This document shows, one piece after another, positions 45,467 to 54,267 of a stretch of 64,000 nt of DNA (positions are counted from its first letter, which is position 1; each line of letters opens with the position of its first letter). The stretch is taken from assembly GCA_003013855.2 (NCBI GenBank), contig ML058494.1, positions 62,001 through 126,000 of the forward strand, read 5' to 3'. A model generated the notes under the pieces. That model was given only the letters and a program-made list of their open reading frames with translations, searched no databases and was not told where the DNA came from. A program made the translations under genes and the position numbers. Source of the DNA: Liriodendron chinense. Its lineage: Eukaryota; Streptophyta; Magnoliopsida; Magnoliales; Magnoliaceae.

Positions 45467-45989
45467 GTGGGTCCCAAAGAGGCAGAAGAAAGGCAAGTCC
45501 TCTTCTACTCCTTCAAACACTCCTACTCAGTCCAAAATGTTTTCCCTGAGTGTGCCTACTCAACCCAGAGTAGCGCCTTAAGGAGACTCAGCCCCTTCAA
45601 GGCCGAGTGCCTAGGGGGCTATTGTTCCATCCATGCCGACTACTTCAATTCGGCCTCCGTCTGTGCCGATTGCTGGTAGTAGGCCTCCAACTGTTGCATC
45701 TACGCCGACTAGTTCTAGTCATCCTCTGATCGCTCCACATCCACCTGCTGAAGTGGCGGGGCCTTCGACTTCTCAAGCTCTAGTCATTGGGAGAGGCGAA
45801 GTGTCCTCCCATCAATCGGCGCTTGTCATCATGCCTTCTCCTAGTCAAACCGATCCATTCATAGTTCTGAACCACTTGGTTCATTTCTGATCTTATTTAT
45901 TTAACCATGTTGGGCCGACGACACTCAAGCCCATCGAACAGACGAAGCCTGAAGACATTGCAGACCGAGTGGCATGGAGACTCGTCCAA
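45467..45989 (+). pseudogene. Element E accessory gene, Pro/Ser-rich middle part
   Basis: Low-complexity coding remains, best at 45,633-45,887 (PSVPIAGSRPPT, STPTSSSHPLIAPHPPAEVA), comparable with the Pro/Ala-rich linker of the D gene. It ends at a GT donor at 45,990. Stops interrupt it. Confidence 0.5.
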
Positions 45990-46079
45990 GTAAGATTTTT
46001 GTGCCTTGTCTTTGAGAATCCTTTTTACTTCCTTTCTCCTTATTGCTGACATCTACTTGTTATTTTCAGAGTCTGGATG

Positions 46080-46102
46080 TGGGCTTGAAGACTTATCAGG
46101 AC
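46080..46102 (+). pseudogene. Element E accessory gene, start of coiled-coil exon, split by D
   Basis: Follows a 90-bp intron (45,990-46,079, GTAAGA ... TTTTCAG). It encodes SLDVGLK, matching GLDLILR at the start of D exon 3, and is cut by the D insertion at the AGGAC target site. It continues at 56,950. Confidence 0.65.
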
Positions 46103-46509
46103 TGTTAATGTCAGATTTTGTAACGAGATCCTCCGGCTTTTCTCCTTCACTCCAACCGGGATTTTCACCACCAGACCTGAAGCAAGACAACAAATAAGGG
46201 TGGCTGGGGACCAGCCGTTAGCCCTCCGATGCTTAAGTTAGGCCACAGTAAGAAGAGAAGCCAAGCAAAACGGGACCAAGATTGAATGATGTGTGCGTAC
46301 CTACTCTTAATGGAGCCACCCCTTTATATAGATCTGGAGACAATCCAATTTGTTACGTAAGATGTCGAAATCCCGTTGATATCGCGTACGATACTGAGAT
46401 CTCGCTGATTTCGTGGGATAAAATCTTATCTTTTGAGTCAGATCCAACCCGATGATTTACTCCAACAATCACGCCCCTTGATGGCAATCCATTTAAATCC
46501 GGATACGCC

Positions 46510-46629
46510 CGTAGTTGGAGTCATAGCCTCCGAAAAGGAAGGAGACGCTCGTAGTTGGAGTCATAGCCTCCGAAAAGGAAGGAGACGCCCGTAGTTGGAG
46601 TCATAGCCTCCGAAAAGGAAGGAGACGCC
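46510..46629 (+). repeat. 40-bp tandem repeat, three units, in D 3' LTR
   Basis: Units contain CGTAGTTGGAGTCATAGCCT and AAAAGGAAGGAGACGC. The 5' LTR has only two units (56,378-56,457), so one unit was gained or lost after insertion or during reverse transcription. Confidence 0.95.
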
Positions 46630-46845
46630 GACGAGTCGGGGACCACCAAACTGGATGTGGCCCTACTTAGTGTCGCAGAGGGATTGGACAAACTGTTCGA
46701 TGGGAATCGGGTGCTAGTACTGAAGGCTAAGAGATTTCCACAGGAAAGCTGCTCGCATATTAAAATGTGGTCGCGAGTCCAAGTACACACTTAGATGTAA
46801 CGTCTTTCAACGACTTGTGAGAAGGTCTGCTCGCGAATCTAGTTT

Positions 46846-47072
46846 TCCATATTTGACTATCCATGACTCCTGATCAGGTGAGCTCGATAGTCAAATGGAC
46901 GTTCCACACTTATCCAATATTCGACTCTCGATCAGATGATCTCGAGAGTCGAATGGACGTCCCGCACTTATCCAATATTCAACTCTCGATCAGATGATCT
47001 CGAGAGTCGAATGGACGTCCCGCACTTATCCAATATTCGACTCTCGATCAGATGATCTCGAGAGTCGAATGA
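46846..47072 (+). repeat. 58-bp palindrome-bearing tandem repeat, four units, in D 3' LTR
   Basis: Each unit contains a 13-bp inverted repeat, ATTCGACTCTCGA and TCGAGAGTCGAAT, around a 10-nt loop, then GGACGTCCCGCACTTATCCA. The first unit is diverged but still palindromic (TTTGACTATC ... GATAGTCAAA). The same array is in the 5' LTR (56,675-56,902). Confidence 0.9.
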
Positions 47073-47367
47073 GCATTTCCACGTGAAATCTTATCTCCAC
47101 CATTTTGCCTATAACAGATGCCCCCCAAGTCCTTGCCGCCAAGAATCCTTAAGGAAAGGACTTAGCTTGCTGTCATGCGCGGCTGCCTCTTGCTTTTACT
47201 GAGAAGCCGTACATGATTAGGCTGGAATTAATGAGCGCCAGCCTTTCTACAATCAGGAAATGAAGAGGCACTCACCACGTGTCCAAGTATTTAATAGGCG
47301 TGCCTGCTCGAGTGCTGTGCCGAACGAGAGATCGCCACGTGCTACCATATACGGCGGAATGATTGCC

Positions 47368-47375
47368 TATAAATA
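47368..47375 (+). promoter_or_regulatory. TATA box of the D accessory gene
   Basis: TATAAATA within ATGATTGCCTATAAATAT, about 170 bp before the start codon. The E gene shares the core. It lies outside the LTR and points away from gag-pol transcription. Confidence 0.7.
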
Positions 47376-47539
47376 TACGGAGTCCACCATATCTTCTGAT
47401 TTTCACAGAAGTTTCAGAATCCTCCTTTGCTTTTTCAATCATCTTCCTCCGGAGCTCCTTGGTGTCTTCCTCGATCCTCTTTGGTGCTCTTTCTTTCCTT
47501 TTTCACTGTACTATTTCTTCTTTCTTTTTTAAATATCCC

Positions 47540-48146
47540 ATGGCTTCCGAGGAGAGTACCGTTCCTTTAGGAGATGCCACCCCGGAATCCTCTGCTTCCA
47601 GTAACGCAAGGGTTCCGGCAGGTCAGTATACAGCGGCCGGATATCCTTCCATTCTATTGGAGAACCGGCTGCTGGAGTTACGGGAGAGATTTTCGATCCC
47701 TGACTCAGTCGATCTCCGGTTACCCAGAGATGGAGAGACGCCAGACTCCCCTCCCCCAGGGTGTGTGGCATTCTATGAGTATCAACTCATTCTGGGGGTT
47801 CGCCTTCCCCTCCATCCCTTCATCCGGGATGTACTTCGGTATTATAAAATTGCCCCCGGGCAACTTATTGTGAATGGATGGAGGGTGGTCCTAAGCTCAT
47901 TCGTCCTTTGGGCTCAAGCCGGGAACGGGGAGCTTATAGCTGATGAGTTCCTCTGCATGTTCCGCTTAAAGAAGGCACCCTCCAGCGAAGGCTGGTACTA
48001 TCTATGTTATTGGCACCGGGATAACTTCGTGCTGGGGAAGCCCTCATCGAATTATCCCGGCTGGAGGAAGCGTTGGTTTTATGCATCTGGAAATTGGGAA
48101 TTTGCTTCTTCCAGGGGCCCAAGAGTAAATCGTTTTTTCTATGAAG
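47540..48146 (+). CDS. Antisense accessory gene of D, exon 1: Transposase_28-like domain
   Basis: Starts at ATG 47,540 (MASEESTVPLGDATPES), the first ATG after the TATA box that opens the homologous frame. Residues about 35-190 form the 'putative gypsy type transposon' domain: YPSILLENRLLELRERF, GVRLPLHPFIRDVLRYY, IAPGQLIVNGWRVVLSS, GWYYLCYWHRDNFVLGKP and RWFYASGNWEF. The exon ends after TTCTATGAAG with a GT donor at 48,147; reading past it soon reaches a stop. The three exons keep phase (607 + 692 + 714 nt, 671 codons including stop). The molecular role is unknown. A comparable accessory gene with its own promoter has been described for the maize Tat-type element Grande (nuclear protein), which suggests a regulatory role, by inference only. 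Confidence 0.8.
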
Positions 48147-48228
48147 GTAGGCGGTCCCGCATTGTGCACTTTTTCTTCAATTAAAGGTTTTTAGGGTTTC
48201 TCCATTTGACCCTTGTTTGTGCTCGCAG
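48147..48228 (+). other. Intron 1 of the D accessory gene
   Basis: 82 bp, GTAGGC ... GCTCGCAG, with a pyrimidine-rich end. Splicing joins GAAG to GTATCC in phase. It contains an in-frame TAA, so it is not coding. The E copy seems to lack it. Confidence 0.65.
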
Positions 48229-48920
48229 GTATCCCGGCCTTGAGAAAACCGAACTTGAAAGGGGGGATCAACGAAAAAATCGTAAAAGTGTACAAGGTGC
48301 CTATTGGTGATAGGCACGTCGAGACTTGCTTGTCTCCATCTCGTCTTGCAGCAGCGGGCTTAATACCCATAAGAGAAGTCGAGATGACGCAGGTTGGAGA
48401 AAAAAGAGGTCTGCTGCCCCGGCTGAAGGGTACGAGCTCCAAGAGGCAGAAGAAAACATCTGCTGGTCCATCTCACCCATCCACCGAAAAGGGTAGCGAT
48501 TAGCCTGCTCCTCTCGCGAGCAAGGCGGGGGCTCCAGCAGGGCCCGCTATTCCTTCACTAGTGGTCGCGCCCGGGCCGCCAGTGATTAATATCGCTGACA
48601 ATTCCCCAGATGGGGTAGGGTCCAGCTGCCCCCCAGCTGAAGAGGCTCGTGAGCACACGGAGCCTCGAGAGATGGCTCCTGCCCGCGAGCTGGTTCCTGC
48701 TACCGAGCAGGGACCTGCTCGCGAGACGATGGCCCCTCCTCGTGAGCCGTCTGGGCTGATCGTTGCCCAACCTTCCGGCGGTGGAACATATTCTGTTCCT
48801 CGCCACCTCCACCCCATCTGTAAATTCTTATTTGAGAATGTCCCGCCTCAATCCTTCGGCTCTCTTCCCGAGCCAGGCCCCGAGAGCCTCTTCCTTGAGG
48901 CAGGGATGAGGATGGCTCAG
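48229..48920 (+). CDS. Antisense accessory gene of D, exon 2: linker, with an in-frame TAG
   Basis: Begins GIPALRKPNLKGGIN, matching the E gene, then a basic stretch (SSKRQKKTS) that could act as a nuclear signal, then a Pro/Ala-rich linker (ARELVPATEQGPARET) and RHLHPICKFLFENVPP. It ends ...MRMAQ at a GT donor (48,921). One in-frame TAG at 48,501-48,503 interrupts it, while the frame on both sides is open, so this copy has one nonsense change or uses unannotated splicing there. About 230 codons. Confidence 0.7.
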
Positions 48921-48997
48921 GTAGAACCTCCTAGCCCAAAACTTTATTATTTTGGGGTTTCTTAAGTATTTCTTCTCACCCACCTTTTTGTTTGCAG

Positions 48998-49711
48998 GGA
49001 CTAGACCTCATTTTGCGGACGAAGCGAGACATCGTCGCCGCTCGCCGCGTAATAGACGAGGCAGATGAAAAAAGGATTGCTTTGGAGAAGGCGGTCCAGG
49101 GACGAGATCAACTCCTCAAATCCCGTGAGGCCGTGATTTTCAAGAAAGATGAGGAGATAAAAATCCTCATAGAGAAAGTCCAGGTGTTGACCGAAAGGTA
49201 CCAAGCTTTGGACAATAAGTTCGCGAAACTCGCTGACTTGAAGGAGAAGGCGGAGAGAGAGAAGGAGATCTTTCGCCAAGACAAGATCTCACTGGAGGAG
49301 CGACTTGCGGAGGCTAGGTCGCAGCTCAAGGAGGCCTACGACAACCTGACCAAGGAGCGCAACGCTCTCGCGCAGCTTAAGGACGACTCGATCCACTGGG
49401 ACGAGGAGAGAGTCGCCCTTGCGAAAATGCTCTCGGAAGAAGGTCCTCGGGCAGTTTCCGAGTTCCGTTCTTCGCAGCAATATGACGACGAAAGGTACGA
49501 GTCATATGATGCTGGTCGCGACTTTGCGCTAAGAGTAGTGCAACGAATGATCCCATCCTTTGATATGGGGGAGTTTGGTCGAGTCGCGACCATCATTGCT
49601 GCCGAAGAGCAGGCTGCTGCTGAGAACGAGGTGACTGAAGCCACTCAGGTTGAAGGAGCTCCAGAAATGGGCCCTGAAATTGAGAGCGCAGCTCCTCCTC
49701 CAAGGGATTGA
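48998..49711 (+). CDS. Antisense accessory gene of D, exon 3: coiled coil
   Basis: Follows a 77-bp intron (48,921-48,997, GTAGAA ... TTTGCAG) in phase. 237 codons from GLDLILRTKRDIVAARR. Residues about 10-160 are rich in E, K, L, Q and A, with heptads typical of a coiled coil (KILIEKVQVLTERYQ, LKEAYDNLTKERNALAQLK), suggesting oligomerisation. A mixed tail follows with YDAGRDFALRVVQRMIP, also present in E in related form (ALDRTRAFKFSKRMHP). It ends APPPRD at TGA/TAG-rich sequence. The 3' end is tail-to-tail with integrase, 705 bp away. Confidence 0.8.
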   Translation, partial: GLDLILRTKRDIVAARRVIDEADEKRIALEKAVQGRDQLLKSREAVIFKKDEEIKILIEKVQVLTERYQALDNKFAKLADLKEKAEREKEIFRQDKISLEERLAEARSQLKEAYDNLTKERNALAQLKDDSIHWDEERVALAKMLSEEGPRAVSEFRSSQQYDDERYESYDAGRDFALRVVQRMIPSFDMGEFGRVATIIAAEEQAAAENEVTEATQVEGAPEMGPEIESAAPPPRD

Positions 49712-50416
49712 TTTTCTTTGTTTTCCTCTCTTGTATTCGTGAATGGATATTGTAAACATTTATCATTAATGAAAAAAAAAATATTTTTGGAAGTATTGTC
49801 CTCGTTCTTGTTTACTTTCTTTTCCATGTACTGAATGCCTTGTTGCAACGAGAATGTGCTCAATCCGGGGGTTCGTTGCGACCAGACCGATTGAGACCCC
49901 CAAGTTGGCTTCATATTGACTCATCAGTGAATGCGAACCCTTAATCCGAGCACGAGTTACGCTGCTCGCAATTAGGGTGTATGGCGAACTGTGGTGCTCG
50001 CGATTAAGGTGTATGACTGTGACTCGAGCTCGAGCTACGGTGCTCGCATTCCGGAGTGCGATCCCACCTTTCACCAGTCGTGAGCAACTAACTCATGAAA
50101 ATGAATTAGACTCAATCCGGGGGTCGTACGACCATGTCCGCGTTGAGATAGACTGATCTATCGATTGAGATTTTAATTCTACCAAGGGCAGAAGGTTGGT
50201 CAAGAGATGGTATTCATTCTCTTCGAGGCTGTTCAGGTCCATGTAAATGGAGAAGTAACCAACTAGTAATAATTTCAGTCCTACCAAAGGTAGGCAATTG
50301 GCCAAGAGGATGTGTAAGCACTCTCTTCAGGGCTATTCAGGTCCATATAAATGGAGTAGCGGCCAAAAGATATCTTTCACTTTATTCATAAAACGCTATA
50401 ATAAACTACATCGAAT
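49712..50416. repeat. Element D spacer between accessory gene and integrase, with internal repeats
   Basis: No gene. There are two about 105-bp repeats (50,168-50,265 and 50,271-50,370), sharing a CTACCAA(G/A)GG block, CTCTTC and GCT(G/A)TTCAGGTCCAT. TCAATCCGGGGGT occurs at 49,860 and 50,113. The first 90 bp probably carry the accessory gene's 3' end, and the last part the gag-pol 3' end. Confidence 0.6.
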
Positions 50417-53272
50417 CTAAGGGTAGTATCGTAGCAAATGCTCCACGTGCCAAGGGCGACGTACAGGCTTCCCTTGCATGTCTTCAAGATAATAAGTACC
50501 GGGTCGTACAACCCTAATAACCCGATACGGGCCTTCCCAATTCGGATCCAATGAACGAACAGGAACTCCAAGATTTTGCCTTAGGACCAAATCTCCGAAC
50601 TGGAAGGATCTAGGTCGAACCTTCGCATTCCGATAACGAGCAATACGTTGTTGATATGCCACCACTCGTACTTGGGAAGCATTTCTTCGCTCTTCCAAGA
50701 GATCGAGATGAAGCCGGAGGTTCTCCTGATTGCTCGCGGGATCATACTGTTCGATCCGATATGAGGGCACTTGAATTTCCACTGGTACTACTGCGTCAAC
50801 ACCAAATGCTAAGGAGAAAGGAGTTTCACCTGTCGATGTACAAGCCGTGGTTCTATAGGCCCATAACACCTCTGGTAGAAGTTCTGGCCACACCCCTTTA
50901 CATTCACCTAGCTTGGTCTTTAAATGATGCTTTATGATTTTATTCACTGCCTCGACCTGCCCATTCGCCTGAGGATGATATGGAGAAGTGCGGAGATTAC
51001 GTATCTTCCATTTGTCGCAAAATTCATCAAAGGCTGCGTTGTCGAACTGCGTTCCGTTATCGGTAATTATAGTATGAGGAAGTCCGAAGCGACATATGAT
51101 ATTTCTCCACATAAACTTAGTAGTTTGTTTTTCAGTAATTTTGGCTAATGGTTCTGCTTCGGCCCATTTGGTGAAATAATCAACCGCCACGATCGCGAAC
51201 TTATTCTGTCCCTTTCCCATAGGTAAGGGCCCGATGATATCAATCCCCCACTGAGCAAAAGGCCAAGGGCTGTCGACTGGGGTCATCCGCTTAGACGGTA
51301 CACGAGGTATAGGTTGATATCGTTGACACTTGTCGCATTTTTTAGAAAATTCGATGGCGTCTGCTTTCATAGTAGGCCAATAATATCCTTGCCTCATCGC
51401 TTTATATGCTAGAGATCGCCCCCTGGGATGATTACCACATGCCCCCTGGTGTACTTCATCTAGAACACGATGTGCTTCTTCTGGATGAAGACACCTTAAA
51501 TAAGGCAAGGAGAAGCTTTTTCGCAACAAGATTCCATCTTGTAAGGTGTACCTGGCAGCTCGAAGCGGAATTTGTCTTGCAGCTTTCTTGTCTTCTAGTA
51601 GGTACCCATCTCTAAGATAAATGATGATAGGATCCATCCAGCATTGAGACGATTGTACCGATATAACTTTCTCGAGAATCACTTGGTCGATACTCAAATG
51701 CTGACGGTGCTCGATGGGGATCGAATGTGATAGCTCCGATTCCGGTGCAGAAGCGAGTTTTGCCACGGAATCGGCAAGTTGGTTCTGCTCGCTAGGGATA
51801 TGAAATATTTTATAAGTCTTCAGTTTGGCGAGCAGGATGAGGACACGAGACTTGTATAAGGCCATTCTTTCTTCTTTGGTTTCGAATTCGCCAAGAACTT
51901 GGTTGACAATGAGCTGGGAGTCGCTATGAATTATCAAATTCTGGACTGCGAGGACAACGGCTAGCTCGAGGCCAACAATCAGGGCCTCATATTCTGCTTC
52001 ATTATTGGAGATGCATGATTCGAAACGCAGAGCATATTGAAAATGCGACCCGTCGGGAGCCACTAAAATCAGGCCCGCTCCACTACCAGTGGCCCGCGGC
52101 GACCCGTCCACGAAGAGAGACCAAGGAGGCTGGTCGCTGGTCATGACATTATCTTCAGAAGAATACGTAAATTCAGCGATGAAGTCAGCCACGGCCTGGC
52201 CCTTGACTGCTGTCCTAGGACAGAATGAGATATCATGCTCACTGATCTCGACCGCCCATTTAGTCAAGCGTCCTGAAGCCTCAGGTTTTTGAAGGACTTG
52301 GCGTAGCGGATGATTTGTTGGTACTAAAATAGCATGGGCTTGAAAGTATGGTCGCAGTTTTCGAGCCGCAGTGACTAAGGCTAGGGCCAGTTTCTCCATA
52401 TCAGAATACCTAGTTTCTGCATCGACCATTGCTCTACTGGCATAATAAACGGGCCTTTGCACCCCGGAATCTTCTCTTATTAAAGCGGCTCTAACGGCCG
52501 TGGGAGACACAGATAAATAAAGAATGAGTTGCTCATGTGCTACAGGCTTAGATAAAATGGGGGGAGCGCTTATGTATTGCTTCAATTGTTGAAAAGCTTC
52601 TTCACACTGAGGTGTCCACTTCCAATCAGACTTGGCCGTTGCACGAAGGAGTTTGAAGAAGGGCAAACACTTGTCAGATGCTCGCGAGATGAACCTGTTC
52701 AATGATGCGATGCGACCTGCTAGACGCTGAACGTCTTTCAGAGTAACAGGGGATTTCATCTCTATTAATGCTTTAATCTTTTCAGGATTTGCCTCAATTC
52801 CACGCTGGCCAACCATGAACCCAAGAAATTTTCCTGCAGACACTCCAAACGCGCATTTTTCTGGATTTAACTTCATTTGATACTTCCTCATCAGATCAAA
52901 GGCTTCTCGAAGATCTGAAATGTGGTTATCTTCAACGATGCTTTTCACGAGCATATCGTCGACATACACTTCCATATTCCTACCGATTTGAGCAGCGAAC
53001 ATTTTATTGACAAGACGTTGATAAGTGGCCCCTGCATTTTTAAGACCGAACGGCATTACCTGGTAGCAATATAGTCCTCGATCTGTGATGAAGGCAGTAT
53101 GCTGGCTATCAGGTGGATGCATCACAATCTGGTTGTAACCAGAATAAGCATCCATAAAGCTGAGGAGAGCATGTCCAGCTGTTGAGTCGACCAACTGGTC
53201 GATCCGCGGTGTCGGAAAGCTATCTTTGGGGCATGCTTTGTTTAAGTCTAAATAGTCGAGCACATCCTCCAT
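50417..53272 (-). CDS. pol: Element D RT (most), RNase H, archaeal-type RNase H and integrase
   Basis: 951 open codons. RT: DLNKACPKDSFPTPRIDQLVD, then the catalytic VYVDDMLVKS near residue 110. Gypsy RNase H: PVYYASRAMVDAETRYSDMEK. A second, archaeal-type RNase H follows, with LFVDGSPRATGSGAGLIL, NNEAEYEALIVGLE and IHSDSQLIVNQV, which marks the Tat lineage. Integrase: HHCC finger (HQGACGNHPRG, CDKCQRY) and D,D,E core in WGIDIIGPLP, ITDNGTQF and GQVEAVNKIIKHH; C-terminus DPNWEGPYRV. Catalytic residues are intact. It is out of frame with the RT N-terminus by a one-base loss near 53,260, so full-length Pol cannot be read from this copy. Confidence 0.92.
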   Translation of the reverse strand: MEDVLDYLDLNKACPKDSFPTPRIDQLVDSTAGHALLSFMDAYSGYNQIVMHPPDSQHTAFITDRGLYCYQVMPFGLKNAGATYQRLVNKMFAAQIGRNMEVYVDDMLVKSIVEDNHISDLREAFDLMRKYQMKLNPEKCAFGVSAGKFLGFMVGQRGIEANPEKIKALIEMKSPVTLKDVQRLAGRIASLNRFISRASDKCLPFFKLLRATAKSDWKWTPQCEEAFQQLKQYISAPPILSKPVAHEQLILYLSVSPTAVRAALIREDSGVQRPVYYASRAMVDAETRYSDMEKLALALVTAARKLRPYFQAHAILVPTNHPLRQVLQKPEASGRLTKWAVEISEHDISFCPRTAVKGQAVADFIAEFTYSSEDNVMTSDQPPWSLFVDGSPRATGSGAGLILVAPDGSHFQYALRFESCISNNEAEYEALIVGLELAVVLAVQNLIIHSDSQLIVNQVLGEFETKEERMALYKSRVLILLAKLKTYKIFHIPSEQNQLADSVAKLASAPESELSHSIPIEHRQHLSIDQVILEKVISVQSSQCWMDPIIIYLRDGYLLEDKKAARQIPLRAARYTLQDGILLRKSFSLPYLRCLHPEEAHRVLDEVHQGACGNHPRGRSLAYKAMRQGYYWPTMKADAIEFSKKCDKCQRYQPIPRVPSKRMTPVDSPWPFAQWGIDIIGPLPMGKGQNKFAIVAVDYFTKWAEAEPLAKITEKQTTKFMWRNIICRFGLPHTIITDNGTQFDNAAFDEFCDKWKIRNLRTSPYHPQANGQVEAVNKIIKHHLKTKLGECKGVWPELLPEVLWAYRTTACTSTGETPFSLAFGVDAVVPVEIQVPSYRIEQYDPASNQENLRLHLDLLEERRNASQVRVVAYQQRIARYRNAKVRPRSFQFGDLVLRQNLGVPVRSLDPNWEGPYRVIRVVRPGTYYLEDMQGKPVRRPWHVEHLLRYYP

Positions 53273-53697
53273 TTGCCATTAGTTTTTCGGACGAGAACTA
53301 CGTTTGCGACCCACTCTGGGTAGTCAACTTCCTTTATGAAATTAGCCGCGAGAAGCTTTTCAACTTCTGTTTTGATTGCCATTTGTCTTTCTGCAGTAAA
53401 GGCACGTCGACGCTGATGTACGGGTTTATGCTTCGGGTCAATGTTGAGACGATGTGCGATGACATCAGGATCGATGCCTGGCATATCTTTATGAGACCAA
53501 GCAAACACATCCTTGTATTCGGTGAGGAAACGGATCAAATTTTGACGATGGACAGTGGTCAAGGAGGACCCGATGCGCACAATCTTAGATGGGTCGTCTT
53601 CGGTCAGGTGGATCGCCACTGTTTCCTCCCCTGGAGTTCCTGATTTCAGAGCATTTTCTCTTGGATCCAACGCGGTGGCGGGAACGTCGGATGAACC
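53248..53697 (-). pseudogene. pol: Element D RT N-terminal part, frameshifted
   Basis: In frame with gag and protease, after a TAA at 53,700-53,698. It carries the linker and RT start: FAWSHKDMPGIDPDVIAHRL, RRRAFTAERQMAIKTEVEKL and VANVVLVRKTNGKWRMC. Right after WRMC the frame slips and ends in TAG, while the homologous RT continues in another frame from 53,272. One missing base explains this. Confidence 0.88.
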
Positions 53698-54267
53698 TTA
53701 AACTATTTCCATGACAGGTGTCGCTTGAGCCTTCTTTCGATCTTGGAGGGCTATCTGGTAACAGGACCGTGCCTCCTGCTGACTTCCTCGCACGACCCCG
53801 ATGCCATTTGGGGTTGGAAATTTAACACACAGATATGAAGGGTGCAAGGCCGCTCCAACCTTAGTCAGAGACGGCCGCCCCAAAATGGCGTTATATGCTG
53901 ATTTTAGATCCACGACGAGGAAGTTTACGAAGACGGTGGTCTTCGCTGGACTCTCTCCAAAAGTAACTGGGAGATCGATGCTTCCTTCGGGTGTTACTAC
54001 CTCTCCTCCAAAGCCGACGAGGGGGGTCGATACTGGCTTGAGGAGGCTTCTGGATAGTGCCATTTTGTTGAAAGCCTCTAGATACAGAATGTCGGCTGAG
54101 CTACCTGTATCCACCATAATCCGATGAGTCAGATAATTTGATACCTTCAATGTGACCACGATAGAATCTTCATGAGGGAAGTGGATTCCCGCTGCATCTT
54201 CGAGGGTGAAAGAAATTGGAGGATGGCTTGCTTTTGAGGAGCTGGACGTTTGTTCCAGCCAATAGAT
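53698..54267 (-). CDS. pol: Element D aspartic protease
   Basis: Same frame as gag, just after its TAA. An approach region with HPPISFTLEDAAGIHFPHED leads to the active site IMVDTGSSADILYLEAFNKM (D-T-G-S, catalytic Asp intact), then PLVGFGGEV and YNAILGRPSLTKVGA, the usual hydrophobic-Gly flap end. It would cleave the polyprotein during particle maturation. It ends PVMEIV at TAA (53,700-53,698). Because no good ATG opens it, translation would need readthrough of the gag stop. Confidence 0.85.
   Translation of the reverse strand: MYWLEQTSSSSKASHPPISFTLEDAAGIHFPHEDSIVVTLKVSNYLTHRIMVDTGSSADILYLEAFNKMALSRSLLKPVSTPLVGFGGEVVTPEGSIDLPVTFGESPAKTTVFVNFLVVDLKSAYNAILGRPSLTKVGAALHPSYLCVKFPTPNGIGVVRGSQQEARSCYQIALQDRKKAQATPVMEIV

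Larger units (their letters stand above)
46103..47116 (-). repeat. Element D 3' LTR
   Basis: Plus-strand ends TGTTAATGTCAG and CCTATAACA. TATA box on the minus strand TATATAAA (46,330-46,323). It includes three 40-bp units (46,510-46,629) and a 58-bp palindromic repeat array (46,846-47,072). The polypurine tract CTTGGGGGGCATC (minus strand, 47,129-47,117) adjoins it. Confidence 0.95.

Noticed and set aside
47540..49711. Accessory gene as a captured host gene
   Set aside because: A diverged copy at the same place in another Tat element (E) and the gypsy-associated domain point to a long-standing element gene, not a recent capture.
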